64,000 nucleotides of DNA from Clostridia bacterium (GTDB lineage: Bacteria; Bacillota; Clostridia; Lachnospirales; Lachnospiraceae). The DNA is taken from positions 1 through 64,000 of the forward strand of contig CAJTFE010000005.1 in the NCBI GenBank assembly GCA_910575725.1. The letters are read 5' to 3'. The position numbers were made by a program, and so were the translations under genes. The notes under the pieces were generated by a model. That model did no database searches and was not told the origin of the DNA. It saw only the letters and a list, made by a program, of their open reading frames with translations. This document shows, one piece after another, positions 1 to 7,765 of this stretch (its first letter is position 1; each line of letters begins with the position of its first letter).

Positions 1-45
<45 letters not shown>

Positions 46-259
46 AAGTGTTTGTCTGGTCAGAAATCGCTGCTAGCAATTTCTTTCCCGTTCTTACTGT
101 TTTTAGGTCGCTTATCTCTAAGCTGTTCTTGAATGATAACAGTCCGGCTCTTTACAGAACACGAACCATTATCCATGATTCTCTTTCAGAATTTTCAAGG
201 TTTTACACTGTTTAGTTATCAAGGTTCGCTTGCTGCTGCGTTCGACACGCAACTTTGAC

Positions 260-288
260 ATCTTACCACGCCGTCTTTGCTTTGTCAA
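260..288 (-). promoter_or_regulatory. rRNA promoter, proximal (P2)
   Basis: Minus-strand TTGACA (283-288), 17-base spacer, TAAGAT (260-265), reading toward the 16S gene. It is the downstream member of a tandem pair. The roughly 210-nt leader between it and the mature 16S end holds no gene. Confidence 0.8.
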
Positions 289-343
289 TACCTTTTTGGT
301 ATTTTTTTCAAAACTTTTTTTCTTTCCAGCGCAGTGGAATTGT

Positions 344-372
344 ATTATATCATCTTGCCCTTCTCTTGTCAA
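344..372 (-). promoter_or_regulatory. rRNA promoter, distal (P1), perfect consensus
   Basis: Minus-strand TTGACA (367-372), 17-base spacer, TATAAT (344-349): an exact sigma-A consensus. It lies between tRNA-Ser and the 16S gene, so the rRNA operon has its own two promoters and need not depend on transcription from tRNA-Ser. Confidence 0.85.
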
Positions 373-412
373 CACTTAGAAGGGGCAAAAAAAATATCTT
401 TTGAAAAGAAAA

Positions 413-501
413 CGGAGAAAGAGGGATTTGAACCCTCGCGCCGTTATTCACGACCTACACCCTTAGCAGGGGCGCCTCTTCAGCCTCTTGAGTATTTCTC
501 C
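413..501 (-). tRNA. tRNA-Ser (GCT)
   Basis: An 88-nt cloverleaf plus discriminator G at 413. Acceptor arms GGAGAAA (495-501) and TTTCTCC (414-420) pair perfectly. The anticodon loop reads CTGCTAA, giving anticodon GCT, and there is a long variable arm as expected of class II tRNA-Ser. CCA is not encoded. Confidence 0.95.
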
Positions 502-557
502 TGAAGTTCCATTTTCCAAACGATATTCTTTTCTGCGCCACTTATGACGCAGAAGTT

Positions 558-586
558 ATTATACTCGACCTTTACTCGTTTGTCAA
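558..586 (-). promoter_or_regulatory. tRNA-Ser promoter overlapping the tadA stop
   Basis: Minus-strand TTGACA (581-586), 17-base spacer, TATAAT (558-563), another exact consensus. The -35 box lies inside the last codons of tadA, whose TAA is at 572-574, so the tRNA promoter is carried partly by coding sequence. Confidence 0.85.
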
Positions 587-1060
587 CAGATTTTTTTCTT
601 TTTTTCTATTTTCTCGCAGATGCCGGAAAAACGCACTCAGCATCTCACTGCATTCCCTCTCCAGCACCCCCTTTTCCACCTCTGCCTGATGGTTAAACTG
701 AGGATGCTCCAAAAGATTCAGAACAGATCCGGCGCAGCCCGCCTTAGGATTCATGGCACCAATGACAACTCGTCCCACCCGGGCTTGCACAATTGCTCCC
801 GCGCACATTTGACAGGGTTCCAGGGTAATGTACATGGTACAGTCCTCCAGCCTCCAGTCCCCTGTCTTTTTGCTTGCTTTGCGGATTGCATTCAGTTCTG
901 CGTGAGAGAGTGTATTTTTATCCGTATTCCTGCGATTATATCCCCGGGCAATGATCTTTCCTTTTCTTACGATAACGCAGCCGATCGGAACCTCCTCAAG
1001 GGCTTCTGCTTTTCTTGCCTGGCGCAAGGCTTCTTTCATATATTTTTCATCCTCTGTCAT
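572..1060 (-). CDS. tadA: tRNA-specific adenosine deaminase
   Basis: This 162-aa cytosolic enzyme deaminates A34 to inosine in tRNA-Arg(ACG). The zinc deaminase signature is intact: HAE at 53-55, with the catalytic glutamate at 55, and PCQMC at 82-86. The start is the ATG at 1058-1060, preceded by AGGAGA at good spacing; the frame stays open 27 codons further upstream but that part shows no family similarity. It sits 90 bp after the DUF6128-like gene on the same strand, and its last codons contain the tRNA-Ser -35 box. Confidence 0.93.
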   Translation of the reverse strand: MTEDEKYMKEALRQARKAEALEEVPIGCVIVRKGKIIARGYNRRNTDKNTLSHAELNAIRKASKKTGDWRLEDCTMYITLEPCQMCAGAIVQARVGRVVIGAMNPKAGCAGSVLNLLEHPQFNHQAEVEKGVLERECSEMLSAFFRHLRENRKKEKNLLTNE

Positions 1061-1150
1061 GGTAGTTCTCCTGCTGCCGCCCCGGATCCGAAATGCGGCT
1101 TTCTCTCTTCTATTACTATTGCAGGCCGGCACTCGGCCCAAATGCCAGGT

Positions 1151-2074
1151 TTAAGCCCCGAGAGTCCGGCACCAATAACCCAAAGTGCTCTTTCCTGCTC
1201 CCGGTTCCTTCAGCATCCGGAACTCCTGGAAACCGAACATGGAAGCCATCATCTGTTCCTGGTCGCTGTAAACTCCCGGAACGCCTATGTAATACGTAAT
1301 CTCCTCCTGGGTCTGACGCCGCAGAAGAAGCAGATGACGGTAATTGTAGATTCCATGGAGAAGGAAGCTGTTGTTGCCAAGCTCCCATTTATTCCGCGGA
1401 ATCCGCGTAAGGCTTTGGGGATCCAGACGGATGCTGGACATCACAGCCCCTTCTCCGTCCACATACTGCATGACAGGAAAATGTCTGGTGAGGTATTCCC
1501 ACTGCTCCTTACGGGAATCCGGCTTGCTCTTTGGTATTTCCTGCTTCGGCGCCGTCTGCACTTCCTGCCCCTTCGCCGGAATCTCCTCAGTTATCTGCGC
1601 AGCCCGGACCTCTTCCTCCGGCTTTCTCTCTTTTTCAGGAGCTGTTCCTTCAGATGTTCCACCCAAAGTCTGCCTGACCGACCTCCTCAGGGGCTCAAAC
1701 CGCTCCACATCAACAGGAAAATCGTCCCATTGGGCCGCATAAATGTGGTCTTCCCCTTCTATATAAATTCCCTGGCTTTCCTCCAGACTAAATCCGCCCT
1801 TCATCAGATTGTCCGTTTCCGTGACTCCGCACCATTCCAGCGCGCCGTTTTTATCTTCCAGCTCTCCCAGCGGCTGGCCGGACAGACGCTCGCGCTTCTG
1901 GGTGAAGATGTACGCCTCGCAGGGTTTTTGGCCGCGTGTGTAGAATCCACGCAGGTGAATCTGGATCTTGCATCTTCCGTCACGGGCGTTTACCTTTACA
2001 AACCCAAGGCTTTCCCTCTTTTCTCCCTGGACGTACTCATAGATATAAGAAATAAATCGTTTATAGTCAGACAA
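1151..2074 (-). CDS. DUF6128-like protein of unknown function
   Basis: A 307-aa soluble protein without signal peptide or membrane segment. Residues 1-125 resemble the DUF6128 family found in Lachnospiraceae, with a beta-rich start containing KVNARDGRCKIQI and ending around QWDDFPVDVERFEPL. A charged, probably disordered linker follows (about 130-190), then a second conserved block (about 195-300) with HFPVMQYVDGEG and YYIGVPGVYSDQE. The start codon is TTG at 2072-2074, supported by AGGAGG seven bases upstream and by the lack of a better candidate. Repeat copy R2-1 ends exactly at that AGGAGG. No function can be assigned. Confidence 0.65.
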   Translation of the reverse strand: MSDYKRFISYIYEYVQGEKRESLGFVKVNARDGRCKIQIHLRGFYTRGQKPCEAYIFTQKRERLSGQPLGELEDKNGALEWCGVTETDNLMKGGFSLEESQGIYIEGEDHIYAAQWDDFPVDVERFEPLRRSVRQTLGGTSEGTAPEKERKPEEEVRAAQITEEIPAKGQEVQTAPKQEIPKSKPDSRKEQWEYLTRHFPVMQYVDGEGAVMSSIRLDPQSLTRIPRNKWELGNNSFLLHGIYNYRHLLLLRRQTQEEITYYIGVPGVYSDQEQMMASMFGFQEFRMLKEPGAGKSTLGYWCRTLGA

Positions 2075-2087
2075 GCGGCTACCTCCT

Positions 2088-2193
2088 ATTCCAGTTCCGT
2101 AATATCTCTCTCAGTACACCGGTATGAAATCGGTTTACAGCCACAATATCTTGCGTCTGTAAACCGATTTGTGCACTGAAAGAGATATTACTG
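2088..2193 (-). repeat. R2 repeat, copy 1 (double-stem palindrome)
   Basis: A 106-bp imperfect palindrome. An outer arm (GTAATATCTCTCTCAGTA on the plus strand) pairs with a distal arm ending GAGATATTAC. An inner arm AAATCGGTTTACAG pairs perfectly with CTGTAAACCGATTT. On the minus strand the element ends GGAACTGGAATA and runs straight into the AGGAGG of the DUF6128-like gene. Confidence 0.85.
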
Positions 2194-2250
2194 GTTTCCA
2201 GTTCCGTAATATCTCTTCCCACTACACTGGTCTGAGAAATACTGCTCTTT
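2194..2250 (-). repeat. R2 repeat, partial second copy
   Basis: Directly after copy 1 the plus strand repeats TTCCAGTTCCGTAATATC and a degraded arm (CACTACACTGG), then loses similarity. This is a decayed or truncated tandem copy in the gap between rsmA and the DUF6128-like gene. The remaining bases to 2336 hold no recognisable gene. Confidence 0.55.
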
Positions 2251-2336
2251 TCCGGTTCTGAAATATTCTATGCCTGACTTGTCTTTCGCATGTCTAATCT
2301 GATAAAACTTCTTAACCTCTTCGCCTCATACGGCCG

Positions 2337-3224
2337 TTACCCGGCCTTTTGCGATTCCCACGTTAGATTTGCAAGCTCTGCGAACTGGGCAAGGGTCAGG
2401 GTTTCGCCCCGGACGCTCGGGGAAAGCTTCATTTTCTTAAGAGCCTCCTCAAAGGCTTCCTTAGGCACGCAGATATCCGGTGCGTGGGTCAGACCGTTTA
2501 CCAGGGTCTTTCTGCGCTGCTGGAAGGAGGCGCGGATCAGCCCGAACAGATACGCCTCATTTTCCACCTGGATGGGAGGCTTTTCATGTCTTAAAAGGCG
2601 GATCACGGCAGACCCCACCCGGGGTCTTGGCATAAAGCAGTTCGGCGGCACATTTGCAATGAGCTCAGGCCGGGCATAATACTGTACAGCCAGGGATAAG
2701 GCTCCGTAATCCTTGGAGCCCGGGCCTGTCCGCATCCGATCCGCCACTTCCTTCTGCACCATTACCGTTATGCTTTCCACCGGCACATGGCTTTCAAAAA
2801 GCCCCATAATAATAGGCGTTGTAATATAGTAGGGAAGATTCGCCACCACCTTCACAGGCCGTCCCCCATTCTGTTCTTTCGCCAGGCGGCAGAGATCCAC
2901 TTTTAAAATATCCTCATTCAATATAGTCACATTGTCATAGCCCTTTAAGGTGTCCTCCAGAATGGGTATCAACGCCTTGTCAATCTCTATGGCCGTCACA
3001 TGGCCTGCCCTGCAGGCCAGATACTGGGTCATGGTTCCGATCCCCGGCCCCACCTCCACTACAAAATCCTCCTGGCCAATCTGTGCGGCCCGGATAATCT
3101 TATCCAGCACATGGGTATCGATCAAAAAATTCTGTCCGTATTTTTTCTGAAATACAAAACGGTACTGATTCAGTACGGCAATGGTATTCTGGGGATTTCC
3201 CAAAACCGGCTCCGGCCTGCTCAT
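2337..3224 (-). CDS. rsmA: 16S rRNA adenine dimethyltransferase (KsgA/RsmA)
   Basis: A 295-aa cytosolic enzyme that dimethylates A1518 and A1519 (E. coli numbering) near the 16S 3' end, using S-adenosylmethionine. Visible landmarks are KKYGQNFL near residues 27-34, the SAM-binding EVGPGIG at 57-63 and the catalytic NLPYY at 129-133, with a C-terminal helical domain ending near 295. Length is normal for the family. Its ATG overlaps the end of tatD by four bases, so the two are translationally coupled, a common tatD-rsmA arrangement in Firmicutes. Confidence 0.96.
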   Translation of the reverse strand: MSRPEPVLGNPQNTIAVLNQYRFVFQKKYGQNFLIDTHVLDKIIRAAQIGQEDFVVEVGPGIGTMTQYLACRAGHVTAIEIDKALIPILEDTLKGYDNVTILNEDILKVDLCRLAKEQNGGRPVKVVANLPYYITTPIIMGLFESHVPVESITVMVQKEVADRMRTGPGSKDYGALSLAVQYYARPELIANVPPNCFMPRPRVGSAVIRLLRHEKPPIQVENEAYLFGLIRASFQQRRKTLVNGLTHAPDICVPKEAFEEALKKMKLSPSVRGETLTLAQFAELANLTWESQKAG

Positions 3225-4027
3225 ATCATACTCTCCTTATCTCTGGCTCCAAGTGGCTCTCTTTCTGCAAAATACAGAGCTACGGCATTTTCACGGGCCG
3301 CACGGATAACCTCGGCCGCCTCAATTCCCTTAAGCTGCCCTATCGCCTCCGCCACATAGGGGAGGTTCAGAGAGGAATTACGCTTTCCCCTGTTTGGCTC
3401 TGGGGCAAGATAGGGGCAGTCCGTCTCCAGCAGTATCCGCTCTAAAGGCAGCATTTTTACGACTTCCTTCAGTTTTTTTGCATTTTTAAAGGTTACTACG
3501 CCGCCGATTCCGATGTAAAATCCCATATCCAGATATTCTTTTGCCAGCTCCGGCCCGTAGGAAAAGCAATGGATCACACCCCGAAGCTGCGGCGAACAGG
3601 CTGCCCGCACTGCTTCCAGCGTATCAGCCGCAGCCTCCCTGCTGTGAACGATTATGGGAAGCCCAGCTTCCTTGGCCAACTCCATCTGGCGGCCAAACCA
3701 GTACTTCTGAAACTCGTGCTTTTCCTTATCCCAATAGTAGTCCAGGCCGATTTCACCGACGGCCACGGCTTTTGGATGACGGCACTGACTGCGCAGCCAT
3801 GCAAAGGCTTCTTCATTTAACTCCCCTGTCTCATCCGGATGAATCCCTACCGCCCCATAGACAAAGGGATACTTCTCCGCCAGAGCCAGCGTGCTTTTCA
3901 CGGAATCCAGGCTGGCACTGACATTTATAATGGTTTCTATGCCCTGTTCCCTGCACTGGTTCAGCACTTCCTCCCTGTCAGTGTCAAAAGCCGTATCATC
4001 ATAGTGGGCGTGGCTTTCAAATATCAT
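3221..4027 (-). CDS. tatD: TatD family metal-dependent hydrolase (DNase)
   Basis: A 268-aa TIM-barrel amidohydrolase-type protein. Metal ligands are visible in the N-terminal SHAHYDD (H6, H8), in GEIGLDYYWD, in IVHSREA and in the late LETDCPYLAPEPNRG motif. Characterised relatives are metal-dependent 3'-5' exonucleases linked to DNA repair; the exact substrate here is inferred. It follows the RpiR regulator by 17 bp and overlaps rsmA. Confidence 0.92.
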   Translation of the reverse strand: MIFESHAHYDDTAFDTDREEVLNQCREQGIETIINVSASLDSVKSTLALAEKYPFVYGAVGIHPDETGELNEEAFAWLRSQCRHPKAVAVGEIGLDYYWDKEKHEFQKYWFGRQMELAKEAGLPIIVHSREAAADTLEAVRAACSPQLRGVIHCFSYGPELAKEYLDMGFYIGIGGVVTFKNAKKLKEVVKMLPLERILLETDCPYLAPEPNRGKRNSSLNLPYVAEAIGQLKGIEAAEVIRAARENAVALYFAEREPLGARDKESMI

Positions 4028-4044
4028 TCCTTTTCTCCATTTCT

Positions 4045-4887
4045 TTACTCGTTGTCCTGCTGATTGAACTTGGAAAACGGCGCCGTTTCCTGAAACACAT
4101 CATAGGAATGCTCGTCCTCATTCAAAATATTGAGGAAAATAATATCAAACAGCATCAGTATAAAGATCTCTCTTGTAATTGTATCGTGATTGGCCAGCAT
4201 ATTCGTCTTAGGAATCAGGAAAGTCAAATCCGCGTAGGCGGAGCAGAGCGAGCTTTCGTAGTTGGACACCAGAACAATGAAGCTGTCATTCTCCACAATC
4301 TTACTGATGGCCCTTGCCAGAATCCGGTGGGCTCCGGAGAGAGTGAGCACGATAAATACATCCTCTTTTGTAGCCAGGCTGGAAAAGAGCTTCAAGGTAT
4401 CGTAATTGTCAATGACCCTCACGTCCAGTCCCAGGAGGGTAAATTTGTGGCCTATGATCTCGGCTGTATTTTTATTGAGATCCATGCCGGCAATGTAGAT
4501 TCGTTTTGCCTTAAGCATCCGCTCCCTCAGCATGTCTACATACTCCGGCTTTGTGAATTTGAACAGCGTCTCGGCCAGAAGATTGTACTCCTGGAGCAGA
4601 GACGTGTAGGAATTCTGATTGATGATGGTCTGCTCTTTGTTCAGCTCATTCTGAAGCATGAACTTGAATTCATTGAGACCGGAAAACCCTACTTTTTGTG
4701 CAAATCTTATAATACTGGCATCTGATACTCCAATCTGCTTCGCCAGATTCTGGGCGCTGCAGGAAATAAAATCTTCTGTGTGATTTTTAATATATTGAAC
4801 GACCTTCCAGTCCGTTTTTGTGAATTGATTTGACATGCCTTCAATCCGTGACATTACGGAAAACAGACCCTTTTTCTGTTCCTTCAT
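4045..4887 (-). CDS. MurR/RpiR family transcriptional regulator
   Basis: A 280-aa regulator with an N-terminal RpiR helix-turn-helix (about residues 10-85, with LAKQIGVSDASIIRFAQKVGFSG as its core) and a C-terminal SIS sugar-phosphate-binding domain (about 125-255). It diverges from the PTS/dga operon across a 250-bp control region with palindromic sites, so it is the likely regulator of that operon, responding to a phosphorylated sugar acid such as glucosaminate-6-phosphate (inferred). The Salmonella dga operon uses a sigma-54 activator instead, so the regulator here is a replacement. Confidence 0.9.
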   Translation of the reverse strand: MKEQKKGLFSVMSRIEGMSNQFTKTDWKVVQYIKNHTEDFISCSAQNLAKQIGVSDASIIRFAQKVGFSGLNEFKFMLQNELNKEQTIINQNSYTSLLQEYNLLAETLFKFTKPEYVDMLRERMLKAKRIYIAGMDLNKNTAEIIGHKFTLLGLDVRVIDNYDTLKLFSSLATKEDVFIVLTLSGAHRILARAISKIVENDSFIVLVSNYESSLCSAYADLTFLIPKTNMLANHDTITREIFILMLFDIIFLNILNEDEHSYDVFQETAPFSKFNQQDNE

Positions 4888-4933
4888 TTCTTCTTTCTGC
4901 TCCTTTTAAAACAACTTTCCCGACTTTTGATAT

Positions 4934-4962
4934 AGCATACCACAAAACCCCAAATTAATCAA
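4934..4962 (-). promoter_or_regulatory. Promoter of the RpiR regulator gene
   Basis: Minus-strand TTGATT (4957-4962), 17-base spacer, TATGCT (4934-4939), 47 bp before the regulator's ATG. It is divergent from the dga promoter. Confidence 0.6.
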
Positions 4963-4984
4963 AGAATTCCACCCCGCTTCAAAA

Positions 4985-5000
4985 ATGTAGCAAATTACAT
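4985..5000. promoter_or_regulatory. Candidate RpiR operator, distal
   Basis: Palindrome ATGTAGCAAATTACAT (arms ATGTA/TACAT). It shares the TGTAG half-site with the operator at 5048-5061 and lies between the two divergent promoters, upstream of both. Confidence 0.5.
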
Positions 5001-5034
5001 GACTATACATTTTCAACAAACTTTCACTACTATA

Positions 5035-5063
5035 TTGAAATCATAAATGTAGTATGCTACAAT
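5035..5063 (+). promoter_or_regulatory. Promoter of the PTS/dga operon
   Basis: TTGAAA (5035-5040), 17-base spacer, TACAAT (5058-5063). The spacer and -10 box are covered by the palindrome at 5048-5061, a classic repressor layout. Confidence 0.7.
5048..5061. promoter_or_regulatory. Candidate RpiR operator over the -10 box
   Basis: Perfect palindrome TGTAGTATGCTACA between -35 and -10 of the dga promoter. A regulator bound here would block RNA polymerase. Assignment to the adjacent RpiR protein is inferred from position. Confidence 0.6.
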
Positions 5064-5135
5064 TCAATTACAGGAATGAAATGGCCGTTTCGTGATTGTG
5101 AATAAGGTTTTAAAACCGGAATAGGAGGATGAAAT

Positions 5136-5546
5136 ATGGATAAACCTCAGATTTTATTATTAACCCATGGCGGCTGGGGCATGTCTCTCGTAAAGGGCGT
5201 GCGGATGATTCTCGGGGCAGTGGATTTTGTGGACGAGGTTCCCCTGCTGCCGGAAATGACCCTTCCCGAATATCTGGGCAAGGTAAAGGCCCAGGTGGAA
5301 AAGCTTCCGGAAGGTTCTCTGATTCTGACGGATGTTTTCGGAGGAACCACTACAAATGTGGGCGCCAAGCTGGGTAAGGATTTCAATATTAAGGTATATT
5401 CCGGACTGAATGCCCCCATGCTTCTGGAGGCATGTTCGCAAATCACCTTCACAGGCGCTCTGAACCCAGATACCGTTCTGGCATCAGGACAGGAGGCCGT
5501 GAAAGATGTGGTTGCAGAAGTTATGAACGCTATGAACAACCGCTGA
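5136..5546 (+). CDS. PTS mannose-family IIA component (DgaA-like)
   Basis: A 136-aa cytosolic phosphocarrier that takes phosphate from HPr. The N-terminal LLLTHGGWG places the phospho-acceptor histidine at residue 11. LPEGSLILTDVFGGTTTNVG is the conserved loop of the EIIA(Man) fold. It stands alone rather than fused to IIB. An AGGAGG lies seven bases before the ATG. It is the first gene of a six-gene operon whose order matches the Salmonella dgaABCDEF glucosaminate operon. Confidence 0.92.
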   Translation: MDKPQILLLTHGGWGMSLVKGVRMILGAVDFVDEVPLLPEMTLPEYLGKVKAQVEKLPEGSLILTDVFGGTTTNVGAKLGKDFNIKVYSGLNAPMLLEACSQITFTGALNPDTVLASGQEAVKDVVAEVMNAMNNR

Positions 5547-5577
5547 CAACAAAAACAAATTCAAACAGGAGGCTACT

Positions 5578-6066
5578 ATGGCAGAGATTGTATTATGCAG
5601 AATTGACAGCCGTCTTATTCACGGACAGGTTATGACAAAATGGGTAAATCAGTCACAGGCAAACAAAATCGTAGTGGTCAGCGACGAGCTGGCAGCCGAT
5701 GAATTTATGCGCGAAATCTACCTGCTTTCCGCCCCGGCAGGCGTCAAGGTGGAATGCTACGGAATCGCAGACACCATTTCGCACTGGGCTGACAATCAGT
5801 TTGAAAGCGGCAAGGTTCTGCTGCTGCTTCCGGACTTAAAGTCCATGAAACAGGTTTATGACGGCGGCATCACCGTGGAGCAGATCCAGGTAGGCGGTCT
5901 GGGAGGCGCTCCCAACCGGAAGGTCGTCTTCCAGAATATTACCTTGGACGATCCGGACGTGGAGATCCTGGAATACCTGCAGGGCAAGGGGGTCGGAATC
6001 ATTTTCCAGACCATTCCCGAAGATGTTCCCATGAAATTTGACGAAATTTTAAAACGGTATCGTTAA
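5578..6066 (+). CDS. PTS mannose-family IIB component (DgaB-like)
   Basis: A 162-aa cytosolic IIB protein that passes phosphate to the incoming sugar. The RIDSRLIHGQV motif holds the phosphorylated histidine (H15). Length is normal for the EIIB(Man) family. It lies 31 bp after IIA with an AGGAGG upstream, in the same operon. Confidence 0.93.
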   Translation: MAEIVLCRIDSRLIHGQVMTKWVNQSQANKIVVVSDELAADEFMREIYLLSAPAGVKVECYGIADTISHWADNQFESGKVLLLLPDLKSMKQVYDGGITVEQIQVGGLGGAPNRKVVFQNITLDDPDVEILEYLQGKGVGIIFQTIPEDVPMKFDEILKRYR

Positions 6067-6140
6067 TTCTGCCGATTCCCATGCGAAGAGTATCGCTGAA
6101 TATTTTACCGTCAAACTACAGATAAAAAAGGAGAGTTAAT

Positions 6141-6890
6141 ATGAGTGTTTTAGGAGTAGCAATCTTTATGGGCTGTTATTACTGGTTCTGCCGGCTTCGC
6201 TTCGGCTACACCTTTTCTTCCGCATTGCTGCAGCCCGTTACAATCGCAGTGTTCGTTGGCTTAATTACAGGAGATATGAAAAATTCTATGATGATCGGCG
6301 CCGGTCTCCAGCTGGTATACATGGGCGTTACCTCTACCCCCGGCGGAAATGTGCCGAGCGACCCGGCTCTGGCCGGCTGTATTGCCATCCCTCTGGGTGT
6401 TGCTGCCGGAATGAATCCGCAGACTGCAATTGCTCTTGCAATTCCCTTCGGCGTACTGGGCGTGTTCGTGGATCAGTTAAGAAGAACCACCAATGCCATC
6501 TGGGTTCACATGGCTGACCGCTACGCAGAAAAAGCAGATACAAAAGGCATTATGAGGGCCGCCTTCCTTTATCCGGCTGCCGCAGGCTTTGTGATCCGTT
6601 TCCCCATTGTATTTATCATTGATTACTTCGGCGTTACCGTGGCTCAGAAGCTCATTGAGATTTTACCGGCCTGGCTGTCCCACTCCTTTGAAATTATGGG
6701 AGGCATTCTTCCGGCCCTGGGCTTCGCAATCACCTTAACGGTAATCGGAAAGAAAAATCTGATTCCTTTCTTTATCGCAGGCTTCTTTGCCGTAATCTAT
6801 CTCGGCCTTGATACCATGGCCGTGGCAATCTTCGCAACCTGCACAGCGCTGCTGCTTAATTTATTCAGACTGAAAGAAGAGGAGGCTTAA
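6141..6890 (+). CDS. PTS mannose-family IIC membrane permease (DgaC-like)
   Basis: A 249-aa integral membrane protein with about seven to eight hydrophobic segments. It forms the translocation channel together with IID. VGLITGDMKNSMMIGAGLQ and the GGNVPSDPALAG loop are typical of EIIC(Man/Sor). It is preceded by AAAGGAGAG and followed five bases later by IID. Confidence 0.93.
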   Translation: MSVLGVAIFMGCYYWFCRLRFGYTFSSALLQPVTIAVFVGLITGDMKNSMMIGAGLQLVYMGVTSTPGGNVPSDPALAGCIAIPLGVAAGMNPQTAIALAIPFGVLGVFVDQLRRTTNAIWVHMADRYAEKADTKGIMRAAFLYPAAAGFVIRFPIVFIIDYFGVTVAQKLIEILPAWLSHSFEIMGGILPALGFAITLTVIGKKNLIPFFIAGFFAVIYLGLDTMAVAIFATCTALLLNLFRLKEEEA

Positions 6891-6895
6891 GTACT

Positions 6896-7732
6896 ATGGG
6901 AGAAATCACTACAACACAGGAAAATACAAAGCTTACAAAAAAAGACATTACCAAATCCATGTGGATTTACTACGCAGGCGCAGAGCTTTCCAACTCTTAT
7001 GAGAGACTTCAAAGTCTTGTATTCTGCGCCTCCATGACACCGATTCTCAAAAAACTGTATACCACGGACGAGGAGCTGAGCGCCGCCTTAAAGCGTCATC
7101 TGGTATTTTTCAACACGGAGGGAATTCTGGGCGCTATTATCCAGGGTATTGTAATCTCCATGGAGGAACAGAAGTCAAACGGCGAGAGCATCACGGACGA
7201 TGCCATTACTGGTATTAAAACCGGTCTTATGGGGCCTGTAGCCGGAATGGGAGACGCCATTATCTGGGCTGCCGTTATGCCGATTATCTTCTCCATTTTC
7301 CTGCCCTTTGCCTCCAACGGTTCTGCACTGGGCGGTATTATGCCGCTGATTCTGTATCCCCTGGTGACGATTGTAATTTCCTACTATCTGATCCACAACG
7401 GATACACCCTGGGCAAGAAATCCATCGTCTCCCTTCTTCACGGCGGACGTATGAAAAACATTATTTTTACGGCTAACGTCATCGGCCTTACCATGATGGG
7501 CGCCCTGTCTGCCAGCTACATCACCCTTACCACTCCGTTGGAATTCAGCTTCTCCGGCGGAAGCACGATTGTGATGCAGGAGGTACTGGATCTGATTGTT
7601 CCCGGTCTCCTTCCTCTGTCTGCGGTATTTATTATCTACGCTTACTTAAAGAAGAAGGGACCCCACTACACCAAGATTCTTCTGACGGTTGTAATTGTCT
7701 CCATCATTACTTCCCTTCTTGGAATCTTCTAA
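6896..7732 (+). CDS. PTS mannose-family IID component (DgaD-like)
   Basis: A 278-aa membrane-associated EIID subunit of the splinter family. The soluble N-terminal half contains QSLVFCASMTPILKKLY and the conserved TGLMGPVAGMGDAI segment; the C-terminal half carries several membrane spans (about residues 125-275). It begins within six bases of the IIC stop and is translationally linked to it. Confidence 0.93.
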   Translation: MGEITTTQENTKLTKKDITKSMWIYYAGAELSNSYERLQSLVFCASMTPILKKLYTTDEELSAALKRHLVFFNTEGILGAIIQGIVISMEEQKSNGESITDDAITGIKTGLMGPVAGMGDAIIWAAVMPIIFSIFLPFASNGSALGGIMPLILYPLVTIVISYYLIHNGYTLGKKSIVSLLHGGRMKNIIFTANVIGLTMMGALSASYITLTTPLEFSFSGGSTIVMQEVLDLIVPGLLPLSAVFIIYAYLKKKGPHYTKILLTVVIVSIITSLLGIF

Positions 7733-7765
7733 TCAAGCTTTTATCGATATGGAGCGTGAAACCGA

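Noticed and set aside
620..2179. A 519-codon open frame on the plus strand
   Set aside because: It runs antisense to tadA and the DUF6128-like gene and crosses the R2 repeat. The minus-strand frames have recognisable motifs, the plus-strand frame has none and no ribosome site.
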